NCBI GenBank assembly: GCA_041736255.1
Contig: JBGSTZ010000089.1
Coordinates: forward strand, 1 to 29,017
DNA length: 29,017 bases
Source: AVCC01 sp041736255
GTDB taxonomy: Bacteria > Pseudomonadota > Gammaproteobacteria > Burkholderiales > Burkholderiaceae_D
Reading direction: 5' to 3'
Position 1 is the first letter of the stretch, and every line of letters starts with the position of its first letter. Shown here one piece after another: positions 24,378-29,017 of the stretch. The notes beneath the pieces were generated by a model, which did not search any database, was not told the DNA's origin, and saw only the letters and a list, made by a program, of their open reading frames with translations. Position numbers and translations under genes: made by a program.

Positions 24378-25661
24378 TCAGGACGCAGGATTAGAGATAT
24401 TGTCACTCCAGGCAAACGCAGACAGCTGGCATTCGTATAAATCAGCAGCGGACAATTGAAGTTTCAGCAAGATTGGTGCCAGTGATTCGCCGACATCTTC
24501 AATTTTCTCAACAAGTTCAGCCAGTCTCAACATATCCCCAAACATGCCATTGCGAAATAGAAGCGCCTCGCGAATTTCCTGATTTACCGGTATTTGTTGC
24601 AATAAATCTTTCATCGGCACGCCAAACAATACGTCCATCAACGATAGAATTCCGACGGTAAATCCAACATCAGCGGTGGTTTGATTGCCGGGACGAAGCT
24701 TAGTTGCCATCAATTCCAGTAATTTACCGCGTATCGTTGCCAGCATTAGCAATGGCGATGTCACATTGCCTGAATGTTCCGCATTGGCATACATCGATAC
24801 TTGTAACCAGCGCTGCAGTTGACGCCGCCCAAGCAGCAGGAGTGCTTGGGCTAGTGTATCGATGCGCCGACTGGCTCCCACGGCCGGCGTATTTACCAGA
24901 CGCAGCAGATTCAGGCTCAAGGATGCATCCTGTTGAATGCTGCGCAGGATAAAGGCATCATCGACTTCAGAGTAGATATGCTCGATCAAATGCATCACGG
25001 CCAATTGCGAAGGTGCAAGTTTTTTTCCACTCAAAATGACGGGATGGGCGAAATAATAGCCCTGGAAGAAATCAAAACCAATTTCCCGGCAATACTGAAA
25101 CAGCGCCTGAGTTTCCACTTTTTCAGCCAGCAATTTTTTATGAGCACATTTATATAAACTGACTAACCCTGCCAAGTGTTCCAGCGGCGTGTATTTGACA
25201 TCGATTTTAACGACCTCAATAAAAGGGAGAAACTGCTGAATGTCTGTGGTATCGGCGATCACATCATCTAGCGCAAAAGTAAAGCCAAGCGCAACCAATG
25301 CGCATACACGTCCGATTATTTCAGGCGTTGCCTCCACATTTTCGAGAATTTCCAGCACGATGTTTTTATGCGGCAATATTTTGACAATATCGCTCATCAG
25401 AACCGTCGCATCGACGTTGATGAAAGCACGCGTGCAACCAATCACTTCCTCCATGCCGATTTCGGATGCGTGGGCGATCACAGAAGCTGTTGCCGCCAGA
25501 TCATTAACGACGTTGGCCGGACCTGATGCGGCACTGCGAAACAATAATTCATAGGCAACGATTGATTGCCCCCGATCCAGAATGGGTTGCCGCGCCAAAA
25601 AAAAATCCACTAACGGCGTGACTGAATTGCTTGCGTCATTTGTAGCGGGCGTAGGATTCAC
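24378..25661 (-). CDS. EAL-HDOD domain signalling protein
   Basis: This 427-residue protein has an N-terminal EAL-type domain (about 20-207) and a C-terminal HDOD domain (about 215-410), as in the YuxH/CdgJ group. The EAL signature is ELLFR (38-42). E104, N82, DD at 132-133, K152, E183 and Q200 are retained, but the loop normally DDFGTG is DDVIAD, so phosphodiesterase activity is doubtful. The HDOD part includes LSLNLLRLVNTPAVG and ALLLLGRRQLQRWLQV. A role in motility or c-di-GMP signalling is suggested by the family only. The start is GTG at 25661 with GAAAG upstream. It is convergent with the RsmI-like gene, 33 bases apart. Confidence 0.88.
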   Translation of the reverse strand: MNPTPATNDASNSVTPLVDFFLARQPILDRGQSIVAYELLFRSAASGPANVVNDLAATASVIAHASEIGMEEVIGCTRAFINVDATVLMSDIVKILPHKNIVLEILENVEATPEIIGRVCALVALGFTFALDDVIADTTDIQQFLPFIEVVKIDVKYTPLEHLAGLVSLYKCAHKKLLAEKVETQALFQYCREIGFDFFQGYYFAHPVILSGKKLAPSQLAVMHLIEHIYSEVDDAFILRSIQQDASLSLNLLRLVNTPAVGASRRIDTLAQALLLLGRRQLQRWLQVSMYANAEHSGNVTSPLLMLATIRGKLLELMATKLRPGNQTTADVGFTVGILSLMDVLFGVPMKDLLQQIPVNQEIREALLFRNGMFGDMLRLAELVEKIEDVGESLAPILLKLQLSAADLYECQLSAFAWSDNISNPAS

Positions 25662-25884
25662 TTGTGATCTTTCAAAACTCGATGTTATGCAATATACACG
25701 CGAATGTGAAGACTACCATTTTCTGGCCATGCATAATTGCTTCAGATCAATACCAATTCCCGACCGCTAAATTTTTTGCTAAATATACAATTTTTTATCG
25801 GATATTGAAAGCAGACCGCGCTATACAGCAGAGTCATCGCCTGATATATTCCTAAATCATCTTGGTCGCAACTTTTTATCTCAA

Positions 25885-26802
25885 TCAAACTCGGCGCGTA
25901 CCTGTAAATTTCGCCAACGTCGCGCCCGACTCCAATGTGAATCCGGCATCGGCATCGGTTCCTAATACACTTACCAGATAGGGCATCAACTCCTTGAGCA
26001 TAGGCTCCAGCGTCCATGGTGGATTGATCACAAACATGCCACTGCTATGCAAGCCGAACCCATCAGGCGACGGTGCGCAAACGGACAGCGTGACATTGAG
26101 CCAGCCGCTGGCGGGTAATTGCTTGAGCTTTTCGGGCAACTGGCGCGCCTCCATCCGATTAAGCACTGGGTACCAGACCGCGTAAGTACCAGTAGCAAAA
26201 CGGATCAACGCATCTGCCAGTGTATCTTTGACGCTTCGATAGTCGCTTTTATCCTCGTAGGGTGGGTCGATCAGCACCAGACCACGTCGTGATGGTGGCG
26301 GCAACAACGCTCGCAAGCCGGCAAAGCCATCGGCGCGCTGGATCATGACCCGTGTGCCGCGCCCCGTCTGGCGCACGCCCTGCTCTGCAGCATGCGCTGA
26401 GAGCTTGCGGAAATTATCGGCCAGAATTTTGCTATCGCTCGGATGCAACTCAAACAAGCGTAGGCGATCTTGCTCGCGCATGGTTTTTTCGGCGACATAA
26501 GGCGAACCGGGGTAATAGCGCATTTTGCCGCTCGGATTCAGCTGCCTGATAAGCTTGACATATTCAGCCAGCGCCGCCGGCAACTCCTTTCGGTCCCACA
26601 AACGGCTGATACCACTTTCAAATTCCGCATTTTTAGTTGCATAACTGCTATCAAGCGCATACAAACCGGCACCGGCGTGGGTGTCGATATACATGTAAGG
26701 CGTTTCTTTCTGACCGAGGTATTTCAACAGTTGCATGGTCACGACATGCTTTAGAACATCGGCGTGGTTACCTGCATGGAAGGCGTGGCGGTAGCTCAAC
26801 AT
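25885..26802 (-). CDS. rlmJ: 23S rRNA (adenine(2030)-N6)-methyltransferase RlmJ
   Basis: This 305-residue SAM-dependent enzyme methylates A2030 of 23S rRNA. The start MLSYRHAFHAGNHADVLKH is the RlmJ signature. DTHAGAGLY at residues 40-48 is the SAM-binding motif I, and DPPYE at 179-183 is the catalytic motif IV of N6-adenine methyltransferases. The frame is open upstream to 26862, but the ATG at 26802 matches the family. There is no Shine-Dalgarno. Confidence 0.95.
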   Translation of the reverse strand: MLSYRHAFHAGNHADVLKHVVTMQLLKYLGQKETPYMYIDTHAGAGLYALDSSYATKNAEFESGISRLWDRKELPAALAEYVKLIRQLNPSGKMRYYPGSPYVAEKTMREQDRLRLFELHPSDSKILADNFRKLSAHAAEQGVRQTGRGTRVMIQRADGFAGLRALLPPPSRRGLVLIDPPYEDKSDYRSVKDTLADALIRFATGTYAVWYPVLNRMEARQLPEKLKQLPASGWLNVTLSVCAPSPDGFGLHSSGMFVINPPWTLEPMLKELMPYLVSVLGTDADAGFTLESGATLAKFTGTRRV

Positions 26803-27044
26803 AAAAAAGTGCAATCGTAGTAAGTAAATATGTTTAGGAAAGTTTATGAAGATTTGGCGCAACGACGACCGATAAAATTTTTAACGCTGCCTCAAAAATC
26901 GCACTTTTCGAATCAACAGAAAAGGCGCGGTGCGTGCCGCCGCAACAATGCCGCCATTCTAACAAGTCTGCACTGCGGACATGCCATAGACGAGATTACC
27001 AACCCAGCAAGCGCTTTGCAGCCGCAAAGATAAATAAATTGAAA

Positions 27045-27080
27045 AATATTAATAGGGAGTATATTCAATAACATGGCATT
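27045..27080 (+). repeat. AT-rich intergenic motif, copy 4 (between rlmJ and the FNR-like gene)
   Basis: It reads AATATT-AATAGGGAG-TATATT (27045-27065) and continues to AACATGGCATT (27070-27080). The first part matches copy 1 (2961-2981, minus strand) at 20 of 21 positions and the second part matches copy 2 (11449-11470) at 20 of 22, so this copy links the other two. The minus strand carries TATACT pointing towards rlmJ about 250 bases away. Confidence 0.55.
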
Positions 27081-27284
27081 CTAAGAATACATTAAATGAC
27101 ATCATGAAATATTCTCCACCCCAGTATTAATAATATTTAAGCATCGCAGTCATTTATTAATTAATCTTACATAGCCACGTAAAACATGAAAAATAGTGCG
27201 CTTATAATTAAAAACATGCCCGATAAATTTATCTTCCCGGGTAGGTGTACTGCAGCGCAATAATTGATTCAATTTTTAATATAT

Positions 27285-27299
27285 GAAAACTAAGTTTTC
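27285..27299. promoter_or_regulatory. 15-bp palindrome upstream of the FNR-like gene
   Basis: GAAAACT-A-AGTTTTC is a perfect inverted repeat with seven-base arms, 63 bases before the start codon. Its symmetry and location suit an operator, possibly for autoregulation, but it does not resemble the FNR consensus TTGAT-N4-ATCAA. AT-rich palindromes can also occur by chance. Confidence 0.3.
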
Positions 27300-27361
27300 T
27301 CTAGGCAAACATCCCTGTATTATCTGAGTACTTATATTTTTCTCGCAACCTGAGACACATC

Positions 27362-28081
27362 ATGAAAGTCACGCAAATTCATCCTGGCACACGAGATATT
27401 ACCGATTGCGGTAAATGCGCAGTGCGCGAAAATTCACTATTTTCTGATTTCACCGAGGAAGATTTTCGTCTGATTCATGCTCCCATCGAAGATTTTAGAT
27501 TTACTCCCGGCTCGGTAATATTCAAGCAGGGCGACAAAGTCAACGGTCTGTATACGATACGCAGCGGCATGGTTAAATTGAATCGGCTGAATGCAGATGG
27601 CACACAACGCATCCTGCGTATCCTGCGCATCGGCGACATCATCGGTTTGGAAGCCAGTCTCAGCCAACATTATGAGAACGACGCAATTGCCATCAATACA
27701 GTGACGGCCTGTCGTGTTCCGATTGATGTCATTAAACGTCTCGATCGGGAATCGCCTCGCTTGCACCGTAATTTGATGCATAAATGGCATGAAACAGTAA
27801 TCGAGGCCGACCAATGGTTTGGAGAACTCACGAACGGTCTGGCGCGCGTACGCATGGCACGCCTACTATTGAAGATGCGTGACTCGGATGATTCCGATGT
27901 GTCGTCGCTATTTTCACTTGAAGACATAGGCTCGGTGTTAGGCATGACTATCGAAACGGCCAGCCGCATTATCAACACCCTACTACGCGAGGGAAAAATC
28001 AGGCGCATCAATGGCGGTGACCGTCATTACCAAATTGATATCGCGGCACTCGAAAAAGAGGCGCAATCAAATGCTTTATAA
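27362..28081 (+). CDS. CRP/FNR family transcriptional regulator, FNR-like
   Basis: This 239-residue regulator has a cyclic-nucleotide-binding fold (about 28-130), a dimerisation helix (about 135-170) and a winged helix (about 170-230). The recognition helix LGMTIETASRIINTL carries E198, S201 and R202 in the E-x-x-S-R pattern of FNR, so FNR-like DNA sites are expected. The N-terminus has C16 and C19 (DCGKC) and the core has C117, matching FNR C20, C23 and C122. The FNR C29 position is S25, and there is no other cysteine. It may therefore not bind a standard [4Fe-4S] cluster. The CBS-pair gene lies 80 bases downstream. Confidence 0.9.
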   Translation: MKVTQIHPGTRDITDCGKCAVRENSLFSDFTEEDFRLIHAPIEDFRFTPGSVIFKQGDKVNGLYTIRSGMVKLNRLNADGTQRILRILRIGDIIGLEASLSQHYENDAIAINTVTACRVPIDVIKRLDRESPRLHRNLMHKWHETVIEADQWFGELTNGLARVRMARLLLKMRDSDDSDVSSLFSLEDIGSVLGMTIETASRIINTLLREGKIRRINGGDRHYQIDIAALEKEAQSNAL

Positions 28082-28096
28082 GCGATAACAAAACGC

Positions 28097-28126
28097 TTGT
28101 CACGGTAAGCCAGATCGCTATATATA
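28097..28126 (+). promoter_or_regulatory. Candidate promoter for the CBS-domain gene
   Basis: TTGTCA (28097-28102) and TATATA (28121-28126) are separated by 18 bases, giving a plausible sigma-70 promoter about 35 bases before the ATG at 28162. The AT-rich repeat makes the exact -10 uncertain. Confidence 0.4.
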
Positions 28127-28136
28127 TAGTTATTAT

Positions 28137-28151
28137 TTTGAAACTTTCAAA
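28137..28151. promoter_or_regulatory. 15-bp palindrome overlapping the CBS gene ribosome binding site
   Basis: TTTGAAA-C-TTTCAAA is a perfect inverted repeat with seven-base arms. Its right arm runs into the Shine-Dalgarno AAAGGA (28149-28154). It could be an operator or, as RNA, a weak hairpin affecting ribosome access. It is AT-rich, so chance cannot be excluded. Confidence 0.3.
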
Positions 28152-28161
28152 GGAAATAGCC

Positions 28162-28602
28162 ATGCAAACCGTCGCACAGATCCTTAAGTCAAAAAGCAAT
28201 CAGAAAATCTGGAGTATTGCCCCGACTGCATTTGTATTGGATGCGTTAAAGTTGCTCGCAGAGAATGGCATCGGAGCGCTGTTGGTTATAGACAGAGAGC
28301 AAGTCGTCGGCATTATTACCGAGCGTGACTATGCCCGGAAAGTGCATATCATGGGACGCTCGTCGGACAATACTCCAGTCTGCGACATCATGACTTCCCC
28401 TGTCATGTATGTCAGCCCCGACCAAACCAATGAGCAATGTATGGCATTGATGACTGAAAATCGATTGCGACACTTACCCGTCATGGACAATGGAAAGCTG
28501 GTTGGCTTGATCTCTATCGGCGACTTAGTGAAAGACATAATTTCAGAACAGCAATTTATCATCCAGCAGCTTGAACATTACATCATGGGCGAGCGTAGAT
28601 AA
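28162..28602 (+). CDS. CBS domain-pair protein
   Basis: This 146-residue protein consists of little more than two CBS domains (about residues 7-62 and 75-130), which together form a Bateman module that binds adenine nucleotides. Visible repeats are LLAENGIGALLVIDREQVVG-IITERDYARK and MTENRLRHLPVMDNGKLVG-LISIGDLVK (described in parts). The ATG at 28162 has AAAGGA seven bases upstream; a TTG at 28138 is less likely. Such stand-alone pairs usually act as energy sensors, but the partner is unknown. The adjacency to an FNR-like regulator suggests co-regulation under low oxygen, an inference only. Confidence 0.88.
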   Translation: MQTVAQILKSKSNQKIWSIAPTAFVLDALKLLAENGIGALLVIDREQVVGIITERDYARKVHIMGRSSDNTPVCDIMTSPVMYVSPDQTNEQCMALMTENRLRHLPVMDNGKLVGLISIGDLVKDIISEQQFIIQQLEHYIMGERR

Positions 28603-28781
28603 CAGATTGATATAGATTGACTTATAGTCGTGAAAAGACTGGAAAACGACAGAAATTTTCTCTTTGTAGTAATTTATTGTTAAAAAACGATCACAGCTGT
28701 AGCGGAAAAATCCTGTTCTGCTGGGGCGAAATCAATTTCAACCACACACGTCAACATAACTGATATTTATTCGTGCTTATC

Positions 28782-29017
28782 GGGTTGTCACACACACTTA
28801 CTAGATGTAGTGATTCGTGATTTTGCGGCGTAGAGATCGGCGTATGTTGGCGCGTTGATATCACCAGCTATGCCGAGCAGAGAACGGAAGGCGCTGAAAG
28901 GGGAGAAGCGACGGTTGAAGTGGAAGGTAAATTCGTTGAGATAAGCGTGTAGGTGTTGCGGGCTGACACCGTGATGGATGCCACGCAGCCAGGTCTTGAG
29001 ATTGGAGAACACGAGGT
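28782..29017 (-). mobile_element. End of an IS1595-family insertion sequence (runs off the window)
   Basis: The element's transposase reaches the right edge. Its likely outer boundary is at 28782, where the inward sequence GGGTTGTCACACAC begins with the GGG typical of IS1595-family terminal repeats. The other end and the target duplication are outside the window, so the boundary is tentative. Confidence 0.55.
28788..29017 (-). CDS. IS1595 (ISXO2-like) transposase, C-terminal part
   Basis: The reading frame is open from the right edge to the TGA at 28788. The visible 75 or so residues include VFSNLKTWLRGIHHGVSP, HLHAYLNEFTFHFNRRF and AFRSLLGIAG, the C-terminal signature of ISXO2-like DDE transposases (N-L-K-T-W-L-R-G-x-H-x-G-V and a Y-L-N-E-F-x-F-R-x-N-R-R pattern). 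The start lies beyond the window; the GTG at 29012 is an internal codon. The stop falls a few bases inside the proposed terminal repeat. Confidence 0.85.
   Translation of the reverse strand, partial: LVFSNLKTWLRGIHHGVSPQHLHAYLNEFTFHFNRRFSPFSAFRSLLGIAGDINAPTYADLYAAKSRITTSSKCV

Larger units (their letters stand above)
26803..27361. other. Intergenic region between rlmJ and the FNR-like gene
   Basis: This 559-base gap between divergent genes has no convincing coding region; a 67-codon plus-strand frame at 26830-27033 has no family character. The left part (26850-27030) is mixed in composition. The right part is strongly AT-rich and holds the shared motif at 27045-27080 and the palindrome at 27285-27299. 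A clear consensus promoter was not found; one for each flanking gene is expected. Confidence 0.6.

Noticed and set aside
26830..27033. Small plus-strand open frame (67 codons) between rlmJ and the FNR-like gene
   Set aside because: There is no ribosome binding site, no recognisable motif, and a composition like random frame. The stretch is better seen as non-coding.
27265..27278. Possible FNR box (TTGAT half-site) upstream of the FNR-like gene
   Set aside because: Only the left half TTGAT is present; the expected ATCAA at the right spacing is absent.

Overview
The window reads as a chromosomal housekeeping region of a betaproteobacterium, most likely order Burkholderiales and possibly close to Oxalobacteraceae (the family is an inference from protein character and gene order; the order call is firmer). 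Base composition looks close to half G+C. Nearly all genes lie on the minus strand in long, tightly packed operons whose order is familiar from beta- and gammaproteobacteria. There is no CRISPR array, prophage or defence island. The only mobile DNA is the end of an IS1595-type element at the right edge.

Right to left along the minus strand the blocks are as follows. (1) yceD-rpmF-plsX-fabH-fabD-fabG-acpP-fabF (22822 to 16408): a ribosomal-protein/fatty-acid-synthesis cluster that makes acyl-ACP and acyl-phosphate for membrane lipids. It has a possible internal terminator after rpmF and a clear terminator after fabF. (2) A YgfX-like small membrane protein, then rpoE-rseA-rseB-degP (15761 to 11907): the envelope-stress sigma factor, its anti-sigma factor, the anti-sigma regulator and the periplasmic protease. 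It has a recognisable sigma-E promoter in front of rpoE and a strong terminator after degP. (3) A glutaredoxin-like protein, then lepA-lepB-DUF4845-rnc-era-recO-pdxJ-acpS-nagZ (11199 to 2984): translation, secretion, RNA processing, ribosome assembly, recombination, vitamin B6, ACP activation and cell-wall recycling. A terminator-like hairpin sits just upstream of the lepA start codon. (4) uvrC-pgsA, followed by two identical tandem tRNA-Gly(GCC) genes driven by a consensus promoter (2834 to 48). This is the same uvrC-pgsA-tRNA-Gly order as in E. coli.

The right third is less uniform. On the plus strand are maf (yceF type) and an RsmI-like methyltransferase. On the minus strand are a degenerate EAL-HDOD signalling protein and rlmJ. 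After a 559-base non-coding stretch come a plus-strand FNR/CRP-type regulator with an incomplete cysteine set and a stand-alone CBS-pair protein. The window ends inside an IS1595-like transposase.

No unambiguous new system was found. The items most worth checking are: the possible attenuator in the lepA leader; an AT-rich motif (AATATT..GGGAGTATATT) recurring in four separate intergenic gaps; the FNR-like protein with one iron-sulfur cysteine replaced by serine; the fabF terminator that abuts the YgfX-like start codon; and the exact 123-base tRNA tandem duplication running off the left edge. Several genes use non-ATG starts supported by ribosome binding sites or family length (fabF TTG, rpoE TTG, fabG GTG, EAL-HDOD GTG).
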